Under the pieces are notes generated by a model. The model was not told where the DNA came from and did no database searches. It saw only the letters and a list, made by a program, of their open reading frames with translations. From positions 1 through 64,000 of the forward strand of contig CP159477.1 of NCBI GenBank assembly GCA_042140185.1: a DNA stretch of 64,000 nucleotides, read 5' to 3'. Both the position numbers and the translations under genes were made by a program. How positions within the stretch are numbered: position 1 is the first letter of the stretch; every line of letters begins with the position of its first letter. This document shows positions 11,401-19,546 of the stretch, one piece after another. Origin of the DNA: JANSXG01 sp024743075 (GTDB lineage Bacteria; Planctomycetota; Phycisphaerae; Phycisphaerales; UBA1924).

Positions 11401-12454
11401 ACCACGCCGTGCGATCCGGCTCGCCCTTGTAGGCCAGTTGCTTCTTCGGGTCCGGCGACACCGGCTCGACCACCGGCGCGTGGTTGCCGAACTCGAGCTC
11501 CACATCGCATCGCGCGGCGATCCGCACCGTGTTGTCGCAGGCCTCGGCGCCGACGGTCGTCTTGCCCTCCAGCCCGTCCCACTCTTCGCGGTACATCGCC
11601 GGCGCCTTGGGTGAGTCGAAGATCGCGCGCATCTGCTCCGGGCTCTTCACGTACAGCTCGGGCGTGTAGCGCATCCGCCCCGGTTCGTCCTTCTTCTTGC
11701 CCGTCGAGATGCAGATCAAAGTGTCGTGCGCATCCCACTCGTCTTCCTTGAGGAAGTGCGAGTCGTTGTCGCAGACGATCGGCAGGCCCTGCTCCCTCGC
11801 GAGCCGGATCAGGTGCGGGTTGATCGCGATCTGCTCCGGCACGTGGTGCTGCAGCTCCACGAAGAAGCGGGGGCCCTTCTCCGTCGGCGCGAACACCTTC
11901 TGGTGCCACTCGCACACCTCGACCGCACGCTTCCAGTGGGCCTTGTCCTTGGTCTTCTCGTACTCGACCAGGTGGAACGCCAGCTCCGAGCCGAGGTGCC
12001 CGTTGATGACGATCAGCCCCTCGTGGTGCTTCTCCATCAGCGCGCGGTCGATCCGCGGCTTGAAGTAGAAACCCGTCAGGTACGCCTCCGACGCCAGGTA
12101 CATCAGGTTCTGCCAGCCGGTCAGGTTCTCCGCCAGCATGACCAGGTGGTACCCGCCGTCGGCCACGCCGGTGTAGGTCCGGTCGGTGCGGTCCTTGGCC
12201 GCGACGTACGCCTCGCAGCCGAGGATCGGCTTCACACCCTTGGCCCGCGCCTGCGTGTAGTACGACATCGCGCCGAACAGGTTGCCGTGGTCGGTCACGG
12301 CGCACGCGCTCATCCCGAGCTCGGCGACGCGGTTCACCAGCCGGTCGATCCGGTTGCCGCCGTCGAGAAGCGAGTACTCCGAGTGCAGGTGCAGGTGGAC
12401 GAAGCCCTTGCCGGATTCGGTCTTTGGCGGGGTCTGATCCGTCGTCTTCGCCAT
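8461..12454 (-). CDS. dnaE: DNA polymerase III alpha subunit (two frame breaks)
   Basis: The replicative polymerase, about 1331 residues when restored (longer than the roughly 1160 of E. coli). The N-terminal PHP domain keeps metal ligands (HLHSEYS near residue 24, then TDHGN). The palm shows YPDIDIDL with the catalytic aspartates. The finger and helix-hairpin region has Y-R-P-G-P-M and G-Y-G-F-N-K-S-H, and a C-terminal OB-fold region is present. Two single-base deletions, near 10751 and 10330, split the frame; adding one base at each gives an uninterrupted match. ATG 12454 was chosen because the conserved PHP motif follows about 20 residues later. It stands alone, between divergent and convergent genes. 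Confidence 0.92.
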
Positions 12455-12753
12455 GGGGCTCCGTTCCCTCAGGGATGTGGGTAAGGTCGGGTCCTGTCCG
12501 GTATTCATCATACCCGCTGAGCCGACGAATCGGACGCCTCCGACAGGCCATCCACATCCGCTGAGAAACCGCGTTCCCGCGGTGTTTTCGGGCGTTGCGG
12601 GGTCCGATATCTCGGCCAGTCGCGCAGATACTACCGGTTTTTCCGTCGGGTTCGATCGCGAGCGTGGCCGCCCCCGGGCGCCGGTGGCATGCTTGGCACG
12701 CACAGCACCGCCGGAACTCGCGGCGGCGTCGTCGAACGAGGAGAGAAACCGCG
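12455..12753. promoter_or_regulatory. divergent intergenic region between dnaE and a PEP-CTERM gene
   Basis: About 300 bases with no convincing gene. It must hold the promoters of dnaE (leftward) and of the rightward gene. A GGAGAG ribosome site lies just before ATG 12754. No clear operator was identified. Confidence 0.4.
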
Positions 12754-13401
12754 ATGGGATACGGCACGCAGAGCCGCAAAGCGCTCTGGCTGATCGCGTC
12801 GGTCGGATGGGTCCTGTGCCATCCGACCGACGCGAGCGCGGTCGATCCGTCCTCCGAGTCTGTAAATGCCCATCCCCAGACGTACGCTGTCATCTGGTCC
12901 GACGCCGAACCGCGGCTCCTCGTCGCACCGGCCGACTTCCGCTTGGGCGGCTTGCGCACCCTCTCCCTCCGCGAACTGCTGGAGATCCGGCGCCCGTCCA
13001 TGCTCGGCCAGTCCGTCCTCCGCGCCACCGGCCTGACCGGCGCGGTCCGTGCCGCGGCGTCCTCGCAGGCACACCCCGGTTCAATCTGGGTAATTGCCTC
13101 CATCGAGGCCGTCTACCACGCCGACCCGTCGCGCTATCGCCCCGAGCCTGAGGACGATCTCGCCCTGCACATCGATGAACAGATCGTCCCGGACGACTCC
13201 TTCGCGCCCGTGTCCGTGAGGTACATCCCGCGCCGGTCGAAGGACCTGTTCGTCGGCGTGCTCCAGAAACGCTGGGACGACCCGACCAACGACTTCCTGC
13301 CCTCGAAGATGAACGAGATGCTCGAGGCCTACCCCACTCCGGGGGCCGCAAGCCTGCTGCTGATCGCCGGCGCGTGCGCTGCCGGGCATCGCAGGCGATA
13401 A
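12754..13401 (+). CDS. secreted protein with PEP-CTERM-like anchor
   Basis: A 215-residue protein. It has a signal peptide (about residues 1-29, ending near A-S-A), a mature region without a recognised family, and a C-terminal sorting signal: YPTPGAASLLLIAGACAAG followed by HRRR. Such P-x-P-G / hydrophobic / RRR tails are processed by exosortase-type systems in relatives. GAGGAGAG lies about 8 bases before ATG 12754. It is probably surface-attached or exported into an extracellular matrix. The mature function is unknown. Confidence 0.65.
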   Translation: MGYGTQSRKALWLIASVGWVLCHPTDASAVDPSSESVNAHPQTYAVIWSDAEPRLLVAPADFRLGGLRTLSLRELLEIRRPSMLGQSVLRATGLTGAVRAAASSQAHPGSIWVIASIEAVYHADPSRYRPEPEDDLALHIDEQIVPDDSFAPVSVRYIPRRSKDLFVGVLQKRWDDPTNDFLPSKMNEMLEAYPTPGAASLLLIAGACAAGHRRR

Positions 13402-13467
13402 ACCGCGATTCCGAGCGTTTACGAGGCCTCGCGGAATCCCGCGTCCTCGAATCCCTACAATTGATGC

Positions 13468-13791
13468 ATGACCGCTGATCAGCAGCAGAACCCGTTCACC
13501 GGCGCCGGCTCCCCGTTCGGGGCCGCCAGCCAGTTCCGCACCGCCGCGCGGACGCGCTTCGTGCAGCTCCAGCGCGAGCAGTCGCTGCCCAAGCGCATCC
13601 TCGGCACCATCATCTTCCTGATCCTCGTCGGCCTCGGCGTGATCCTCGGCCTGTTCGCCCTCGCCGTCGGCCTGATCGTGGTCGCGGTGCTCGCCGTGGT
13701 CATCGGCCTCCGTCGCCTGCTGGGCAAGGTCTCGGGCAGTTCGAGCGAAGGACGCAGCAACGTACGCGTGATCCGGACGGGGCAGCGGTAG
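13468..13791 (+). CDS. small single-pass or hairpin membrane protein
   Basis: A 107-residue protein. It has a polar N-terminus (to about 45), one long hydrophobic stretch of about 36 residues (46-82) that could be one long helix or a tight hairpin, and a basic C-terminus (R-R-L-L-G-K ... R-V-I-R-T-G-Q-R). No family was recognised. It starts at ATG 13468 and is followed directly by a REP palindrome. Confidence 0.55.
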   Translation: MTADQQQNPFTGAGSPFGAASQFRTAARTRFVQLQREQSLPKRILGTIIFLILVGLGVILGLFALAVGLIVVAVLAVVIGLRRLLGKVSGSSSEGRSNVRVIRTGQR

Positions 13792-13804
13792 CAGTCCCCC
13801 AAGG

Positions 13805-13837
13805 GGGTGGCGTGGTCTGAGCGCAGCGAAGGCCACG
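13805..13837 (+). repeat. REP palindrome copy 1
   Basis: A 33-base unit with head GGGTGG and an imperfect hairpin CGTGGTCT ... AGGCCACG. It is one of seven copies seen in the window. It lies 11 bases beyond the stop codon of the RAYT gene, and copy 2 lies on the other side of that gene in the opposite orientation. Confidence 0.85.
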
Positions 13838-13848
13838 TGGACGGCTGA

Positions 13849-14376
13849 TCAAAGCGCCGGAACCGGATCAGGCTTGAAGTCAAAGTCTTTCGATGCCGAC
13901 GACCAGCGCCATGCGCCGGTCCCGTTCACAAGCTCCGCACGGACGGGGTTGGAGTGGATGTACTCCAGCTTCTCCTCGAACTCCTCGCGCGAGAAAATGT
14001 TCCGGTCGAACCCGCCGCCCCGTTGCCAGAAGTGCGTCGTTCCGCGCGGGCTGGTGACGCGTTCCAGTATGCCGGCATCGCGCACTCTCCATTCGGCCAG
14101 GATCTCGCGCGCGGATGGCTCCTTGATCCGGCGAAGAATGTCGGGGACCGCAGCGCGCTCAACGTCCGGGTGCAGCAGCATGTGGATGTGGTCGGGCATG
14201 ATGACCCACGCGAAGAGCTTGAATCCGCACTCGGCGCGAGCCTCGAAGATGTGTCGCAGCACAACGTCGCGGGCGTCCGCTCCCTTGAGCAGCGGCATAT
14301 GCCGGTAGCAGGACCAGGTCAGGAAGCGGAGGTGGCCCGGGCATTCGACCCGGGTGCGATGTCTGCGACGAGTCAC
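13849..14376 (-). CDS. REP-associated tyrosine transposase (RAYT, Y1/IS200-like)
   Basis: A 175-residue single-domain HUH nuclease. It has the HUH motif in MPDHIHMLLHP (about residues 58-68), an N-terminal H-L-R-F-L-T-W-S-C-Y strand typical of RAYTs, and the catalytic tyrosine in EYIHSNPVRAEL. Relatives cut single-stranded REP hairpins. It is flanked by inverted copies of a 33-45 base REP palindrome (13805-13837 and 14393-14437), the classic REPtron layout. All motifs are intact, so it may be active. It is a domesticated transposase rather than a full insertion sequence, because no terminal repeats of its own were seen. Confidence 0.85.
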   Translation of the reverse strand: MTRRRHRTRVECPGHLRFLTWSCYRHMPLLKGADARDVVLRHIFEARAECGFKLFAWVIMPDHIHMLLHPDVERAAVPDILRRIKEPSAREILAEWRVRDAGILERVTSPRGTTHFWQRGGGFDRNIFSREEFEEKLEYIHSNPVRAELVNGTGAWRWSSASKDFDFKPDPVPAL

Positions 14377-14392
14377 GGTCGTTCAGCCCCTC

Positions 14393-14437
14393 CGTGGCCT
14401 TCGCCCAATCAGAGATTGGACTCAGACCACGCCACCC
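14393..14437 (-). repeat. REP palindrome copy 2 (extended loop)
   Basis: Inverted relative to copy 1. It has the same GGGTGGCGTGGTCTGAG head and CGAAGGCCACG tail, but the loop carries an extra perfect hairpin (CCAATC / GATTGG). It lies 16 bases upstream of the RAYT start and 13 bases before the stop of the aminotransferase gene. Confidence 0.8.
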
Positions 14438-14450
14438 TTCAGGAAGTTTC

Positions 14451-15389
14451 TCACGGCTCCACCTTCAACGCCTGAAGCCACGCATCGCGCAGCGCCTTCG
14501 TCACCTCGCCCGGCATGCCCGCGCCGATCGTCTTCGCCTCGATCGCGCGCACCGGGAGCACGCCCCAACTGGAGTTCGTCAGGAACACCTCGTCCGCATC
14601 CAGCACATCGCCGACCGCCAGCAGGCGTTTGTCGCAGCCGATGTTGCGGGCCGCGGCGAACTCGATGATCGCCTTGCGCGTGATGCCGGGGAGCACCGGG
14701 CTCGTCACATCGCCCTCGGACTCCTCGCCCCGCGCCAGCGGCGTCACGAGCGTGCCGTCGATCACCGCGAAGAGGTTGGAGACCGCGCCGCCGCAGATGT
14801 GGTTGGTCACCTGCAGCACGAGCGCTTCGGCCGCGCTCTTGGTGGACGCGGTCTGCAGCTCGCGCAGGCGCCACCAGTAGTTCAGCGTCTTGTGGCCCTC
14901 GTGGAAGTTCAGCGGGTTGGCCTTCGCGTCGGCGACGGTGACCAAGACGCCCTTGTCGAACATGTCCTTCGGGTACTTCACCGCCGGCGTGACCGCGATG
15001 AGGATCGTCGGGTCCATCGACTGGCCCTCGCCGCGCTGCAGCAGGTTCAGGTCGCCCCCGGTCAGCGTGAGGCGGACGCGCGCATCGGTCGAGTCGGTCA
15101 CCAGCCCGGTCTGCTCGACCACGTGTTCCACCGCCTCGGCCAGCGCGCCGGTGCGCAGCTGCTCGGTGAGCTGCAGCATCGACGCCGACTCCTTCAGGCG
15201 CGCCAGGTGCTGCTCGATGCGGAACACGCGCGGCCCGACATCCGTCATCGTCGCGTGCATCGTCTCGAACAGGCCCACGCCGTGCTGGAACCCGGCGTCG
15301 AACGCCGAGACCCTCGCCTCGTCGCGCGACAGCAGTTGACCGTTGAGCCAGACCCAGTTCGAACTTTGGTTTTCCGTGCCTGCGACCAC
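14451..15389 (-). CDS. class IV aminotransferase (branched-chain aminotransferase / aminodeoxychorismate lyase type)
   Basis: A 312-residue PLP enzyme of fold type IV. The N-terminal domain has D-A-G-F-Q-H-G-V-G-L-F-E-T (about residues 31-43). The PLP lysine is in EGHKTLNYWWR (about 166-176). The phosphate-binding segment is T-S-P-V-L-P-G-I-T-R, followed by the conserved E-V-F-L-T-N-S-S. The family includes branched-chain amino-acid aminotransferase, D-amino-acid aminotransferase and PabC; sequence alone does not settle which. It lies 18 bases or more downstream of the ApgM-like gene on the same strand, so the two may be co-transcribed. Confidence 0.82.
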   Translation of the reverse strand: MVAGTENQSSNWVWLNGQLLSRDEARVSAFDAGFQHGVGLFETMHATMTDVGPRVFRIEQHLARLKESASMLQLTEQLRTGALAEAVEHVVEQTGLVTDSTDARVRLTLTGGDLNLLQRGEGQSMDPTILIAVTPAVKYPKDMFDKGVLVTVADAKANPLNFHEGHKTLNYWWRLRELQTASTKSAAEALVLQVTNHICGGAVSNLFAVIDGTLVTPLARGEESEGDVTSPVLPGITRKAIIEFAAARNIGCDKRLLAVGDVLDADEVFLTNSSWGVLPVRAIEAKTIGAGMPGEVTKALRDAWLQALKVEP

Positions 15390-15407
15390 GCCGGTCCTTT
15401 CGCGTTG

Positions 15408-16746
15408 CTATGAATCCGTCGGTGTCGGGGACGGCGTGCGCCGGGGGCGGCGCGTCGAGCGCGGCGCTTGAGCCCGCTGAACAGGAAGTACTCCATCAGC
15501 GCCGAGGCATCGTCGATGTGCAGGTCGCACTCGCGCGCTTCTGCCTCGCTGTACGGCCCCTGCACCACCGAGCGCACCCACGAGCCGCACATCGCGAACG
15601 GCACCGGGTCTCCCAGCGGCGTCCGATCGTCGCTGCTGACCGTGCGGTCGCACGAGACCATGCACCGGAAGCCCGGCTCGTCCGGGTTGGTCTCGTTGTC
15701 GCCCTCTTCCTCGAGGCGCGCCTGCAGCGGCGTGAGCACCGTGCGATCGATGAGTTCCAGCGCTTCGGCCTTCGCGTGCGCGTTGCCCGCGAGCGAGGCC
15801 TCCATCGGTGCCGCCGTCTCGGCGATGACCAGGTCGTAGCGGTCCAGCGAGCTGCGCGCGTACTCGCCCAGCGAGGCGATGCGCTCGGCCGGTGTGTCGG
15901 CCTCGGGCAGCGAGATCCGGTCGATGGCCAGCGCATCGGCCAGCCCCAGCGCGTGGGGCGAGCGGCTGACCATCGCCGCGCGAATGCCGAAGGTGTCCTC
16001 GAAGCGCGGCAGGATCGCGTCGCCGGTCAGGGGCGTGCCGCTGATCCAGGCCATCGAGACCGGGAGCAGCCCGCTCTCCTCGCGCGTGCGGTTGATCTCG
16101 TGGCCCTCAAAGCAGGCGTGGCTGGCTTCCATGAGCTCGGCGACGATCTCGCCCGCAGCGCCCTCGGCGCGTAGTCCTGCCACGACTTGCCGAGGATGGT
16201 CTCGGGCTCGACGCAGCGCAGCGGCGACTCGTCGAGCGCTTTGGCGATCGGCCCGCCGTGATCGACGAGCAGGTGCGCCCTGCGCGAGCCGACATGGACC
16301 GACAGGCGCTCCAGCAGTTGGGCCCGCTCCGGGAGCGTGCGCTTCCAGTGCGCGGCGAGGTCGGCCAGCAGCACGCGCGCTTCGGCGGTCGAGAGCTGCG
16401 CCGGCTGGTGCGCGAGCATCTCCGGGCGGTCGTTCTCGTCGCTCGCGGGCGATGTGCAGACGAGGTCGAGGCGCAGCGCGAGGTCGTCGGGCCCGAGGTC
16501 GATGCCCGAGGCCCGGGCCCGCAGCTGCCCGTCGCTGGGCGCTTCGGCGATGCCCATCAGCGTGCACAGCCCCGCGCCGGTCCCGGCAAACATCGGGTCG
16601 AGCACGGTCCGCGCGGTGCCCTGCCGACCGGTGGTGCTGACGCGGTCCATCGCCGGGGTGGTCGCGCTGACCAGGGGCGTGAGGGCGTCGAGCGACTCGA
16701 CCGGCGTGTCGGCGCCGCCCGTCAGGATGACGATCGCGTACTTCAC
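15408..16746 (-). CDS. ApgM-like phosphoglycerate mutase homologue, probable pseudoenzyme (frame breaks)
   Basis: Related to archaeal-type cofactor-independent phosphoglycerate mutase (alkaline phosphatase superfamily), about 446 residues. The scaffold is clear: KYAIVIL start at GTG 16746, TPAMDRV, A-S-G-I-D-L, A-K-A-E-A-L-E-L-I-D, and GDPVPFAMCG. The catalytic positions look lost. The first metal Asp is replaced (ILTGGAD for the usual V-x-P-D-G-x-A-D), the nucleophile segment S-D-x-A-N reads T-G-A-G-L, D-E-x-x-H reads M-E-A-S-L, and the D-H-x-T-P histidine reads Arg. One base is missing near 16166 (C run). The 3' end is uncertain: the stop at 15408 needs a second correction, and the uncorrected frame runs on to 15245. 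Confidence 0.7.
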
Positions 16747-16785
16747 GCGCGCATCATACGCGCTCGCGGGCGTACACTCGAAACC

Positions 16786-17862
16786 ATGCCCAACGACCAG
16801 ACCACCACCAGCTCTTCCGCCCTCTCCGGCTTCGACCCAGACGCCGCGGCTAGCGCCGACGGCATCTTCGGCCTGCCCCACACCGAGGACGAGTCGCTCG
16901 TCGTCATCACCCCCGTCCCCTTCGACGCGACGACCAGTTACCACACCGGCACCGCGGCGGCGCCCGAAGCGGTCCACGAGGCCTCGATGCAGGTGGACCT
17001 GTTCGACCACCAGTACGGCCGGCTGTACGAGCACGGCATCTTCCTGCGCGAGGCGGATGAACAGATCTCCACTTGGAGCAACGAAGCCAGGGCCATCGCC
17101 GAACCGATCATCCTGGCGGGCGGCGAGGGCAGCGAGGGCGACCTCGTTAAGGTCAATGCCTACTCCAAAAAGGTCGAGGACTCGGTCTACGCGTCGACCA
17201 GGGCGGTGCTCGATGCCGGCAAGATCCCTGCGCTGCTCGGCGGCGACCACTCCACGCCGCTGGGCGCGATGCGCGCCGTCGATGACTTCGTCGGCGCTGA
17301 GAAGGGCAAGTTCGGCATCCTGCAGCTCGATGCGCACATGGACCTGCGCATCGCCTTCGAGGGCTTCGAGCAGAGCCACGCCTCGATCCTGCACAACGCG
17401 CTCGACCGCTGCACCAACCTGAAGCGCGTCGTCATGATCGGCATCCGCGACTACTGCGAGGCCGAGCTGAACCACCCGGCGCGCCAAGACGGCCGGGTCG
17501 TCACGCACTTCGACCAGGACTGGGCGCGAAGGCGCGCTGCCGGCGAGACCGTGATGGCGCTCATCGACGAGGCGATCCAGCAGCTGCCCGACGCGGTCTA
17601 CGTCACGGTGGACATCGACGGCCTCTCGCCCGAGCTCTGCCCCGGCACCGGCACGCCCGTCCCCGGCGGGCTGAGTTTCGGCGAGTACGCGATCGTCCTC
17701 GAACGACTCGTCCGCGCGGGCAAGCGCGTCATCGGCTTCGACCTCGTCGAGGTCTGCCCGACCGACGGCGATCGCGAATGGAACGCCTCGGTCGGCGCCC
17801 GGGCCCTCTACAAACTCTGCGGCTGCGCGATGGCGAGCCGGGGGGCGGTGGCGATGCGCTGA
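16786..17862 (+). CDS. arginase/agmatinase-family ureohydrolase
   Basis: A 358-residue manganese enzyme family hydrolysing a guanidino compound (agmatine, arginine or similar) to urea. All metal motifs are intact: GGDHS (about residue 150), LDAHMDLR (about 180) and VDIDGLSP (about 270), followed by G-T-G-T-P-V-P-G-G and the acidic D-L-V-E-V. Length is a little above the usual 300-320 because of a polar N-terminal tail. It starts at ATG 16786, only 39 bases from the divergent GTG of the ApgM-like gene, so a shared promoter region is likely. The exact substrate cannot be told; no polyamine genes are adjacent. Confidence 0.85.
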   Translation: MPNDQTTTSSSALSGFDPDAAASADGIFGLPHTEDESLVVITPVPFDATTSYHTGTAAAPEAVHEASMQVDLFDHQYGRLYEHGIFLREADEQISTWSNEARAIAEPIILAGGEGSEGDLVKVNAYSKKVEDSVYASTRAVLDAGKIPALLGGDHSTPLGAMRAVDDFVGAEKGKFGILQLDAHMDLRIAFEGFEQSHASILHNALDRCTNLKRVVMIGIRDYCEAELNHPARQDGRVVTHFDQDWARRRAAGETVMALIDEAIQQLPDAVYVTVDIDGLSPELCPGTGTPVPGGLSFGEYAIVLERLVRAGKRVIGFDLVEVCPTDGDREWNASVGARALYKLCGCAMASRGAVAMR

Positions 17863-17863
17863 C

Positions 17864-18070
17864 GCTTACGGGCAAACCTGCCCGAAGGCCGCGAGGACGG
17901 CGTTGAGGTCGGCGAGGTCGACGACGCCGTCGTTGTTGGCGTCACCGAAGCACGGGGCGGGGCAGGAGGCGTCGGCGCAGAGCGAGTCGTCGCCCTGGTA
18001 GGTGCCGCCGACGGCGTCGCAGGTGGCCTGACTGAGTTCCACGCAGGATCCGTCGTTCAGGCAGCAGGCA
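17864..18070 (-). repeat. 3' cassette A of secreted-protein family
   Basis: About 205 bases nearly identical to 19340-19546, with roughly a dozen differences by eye. It encodes a Cys-rich module (G-A-C-C-L-N-D-G-S-C) plus one dockerin-like repeat. The first 85 bases also match the 3' end of the gene at 21027. Confidence 0.8.
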
Positions 18071-19299
18071 CCGGTCGAGGGTCCCATCTGGTCGCAGACG
18101 AGCAGCGCGCTGGCGAAGAGGACGCCGTCGAGGGCGTACTGGTCGGGTGTGTTGTCGCAGAGCACGGAGTTCGTGATGCTGGCGGTGATGCCAGCGGGCA
18201 CGCGGAGTCCTCCTCCGACGCCGCCGGCGGTGTTGTTCGAGGCGTCGCAATCGCTGATCACGCACTCGGTTCCGAGTACGAGGATGCCTCCCGCGTCTCC
18301 GCTCGCGTGATTGGATATGAAGGAACAGCCCGAGGTGCTTGCGTCCTCGAGGATGATGCCGGCTCCGTCGTTCGCGGTGTTGTTCGTGAACACGCTGGAA
18401 GTCACGCTCACGCTGCCGCTGCTGCTCGTCGGCTTGAACGCATGGACGCCGCCGGCGGTCTCGGCGGAGTTCCCGTCGAACTCGCAGCCCGAGATCGTGG
18501 TGGTGCCCGCGGTTCCGGTGATGACCGCGGCGTAGATCGCGCCGCCGGATTCCGACGACGTGTTGCCGGTGAATGTGCACGAGTCGATGGTGATACCACC
18601 GGCGGAGCCATCGGCGAAGATCGCGCCCCCTGGTCCGGCGAGATTGGAGTTCGCGTCGAAGGTGCAGTTCCGGACCTCCGCGCTGCATCGCAGGTAGACC
18701 GTGCTGCTGTTGGCTGCACCGATCGTGTTTCCGGTGAACGCGCAGTCTTCGATCGTCAGATCGACGGTTTCCTGGTTCGTGCAGAAAACGGACGCGGTTC
18801 CGTTGTTCCGGAAGATGCAACCGATGATCGTGGTGCCGCTCATCGTCGAGCCGCTGACAACCGGCCTGATCCCTGACGAGTTGTTGTTGTCTTCGAAGAC
18901 GCAGTCGCGCACGACCGGTGAACCGGAGAAGATCCCGAGCACATAGGCGTTCGGTATGACGCCTTCGACACCTCGGAAAGTGAAACCTTCGATGACCGTG
19001 TCGGACTCGACATTCGCGAGTCTGGCGATTCCCACGATGCCGGTTGCTTCCAAGACGGTGACGCCGGCGCCGCCCGAGCTGCGGAGCGTGATCGCCTTGT
19101 CGTCCACGAGAGCCAGAATCGACGCCGACGAATAGGTTCCCGGCGCCACGATGATTTCGTCGCCGTCGACCGACGCGTCGATGGCCTGTTGGATCGTTGG
19201 GAAGTCGCCGGGGACGTTGATGATGTCAGCCCACGCGACCTGAGCGAGGAGCACGAAAAAAAGGGTGGTAAAGCGGGCGGTTCGGCTGGAAATCGGCAT
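17866..19299 (-). CDS. secreted right-handed beta-helix protein with dockerin-like C-terminus
   Basis: A 477-residue protein. The signal peptide (residues 1-24, ends A-W-A-D) is followed by INVPGDFPTIQQAID, the typical opening of parallel beta-helix proteins. Many rungs with N-N-T / G-N-T / T-G-N-T turns follow. Then comes a Cys-rich module of about 45 residues (ACCLNDGSC ... SLCADASCPAPC), and a single calcium-type repeat GDANNDGVVDLADLNAVL at the extreme C-terminus. It is probably exported and surface-linked. Ligand or enzymatic activity is not evident, and no polysaccharide-lyase catalytic pattern was recognised. It is a tandem paralogue of the next gene. Confidence 0.78.
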   Translation of the reverse strand: MPISSRTARFTTLFFVLLAQVAWADIINVPGDFPTIQQAIDASVDGDEIIVAPGTYSSASILALVDDKAITLRSSGGAGVTVLEATGIVGIARLANVESDTVIEGFTFRGVEGVIPNAYVLGIFSGSPVVRDCVFEDNNNSSGIRPVVSGSTMSGTTIIGCIFRNNGTASVFCTNQETVDLTIEDCAFTGNTIGAANSSTVYLRCSAEVRNCTFDANSNLAGPGGAIFADGSAGGITIDSCTFTGNTSSESGGAIYAAVITGTAGTTTISGCEFDGNSAETAGGVHAFKPTSSSGSVSVTSSVFTNNTANDGAGIILEDASTSGCSFISNHASGDAGGILVLGTECVISDCDASNNTAGGVGGGLRVPAGITASITNSVLCDNTPDQYALDGVLFASALLVCDQMGPSTGACCLNDGSCVELSQATCDAVGGTYQGDDSLCADASCPAPCFGDANNDGVVDLADLNAVLAAFGQVCP

Positions 19300-19339
19300 G
19301 GCGTATCTCGTTCGATGGGTGCTTCGGACCGGTGCCGTC

Positions 19340-19546
19340 GCTTACGGGCAAACCTGTCCGAACGCCGCGAGGACGGCGTTGAGGTCGGCGAGGTCGACGA
19401 CGCCGTCGTTGTTGGCGTCACCGAAGCACGGGGCGGGGCAAGAGGCGTCGGTGCAGAGCGAGTCGTCGCCCTGGTAGGTTCCGCCGACGGCGTCGCAGGT
19501 GGCTTGGGTCAGTTCGACGCAGGATCCGTCGTTGAGGCAGCAGGCG
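19340..19546 (-). repeat. 3' cassette B of secreted-protein family
   Basis: Near-identical partner of 17864-18070, encoding the same Cys-rich module and dockerin-like repeat. Similarity drops sharply upstream, where the two genes are only distant paralogues. Confidence 0.8.

Noticed and set aside
8461..12454. Programmed frameshifting or split subunits of dnaE
   Set aside because: Two breaks with no slippery heptamer and restarts lacking ribosome sites; the same deletion pattern occurs in many unrelated genes, so sequence error is simpler.
15245..15407. C-terminal extension of the ApgM-like gene over the aminotransferase start
   Set aside because: The extension is Arg/Pro-rich and overlaps a conserved gene by about 145 bases; a further indel near 15460 is more likely.
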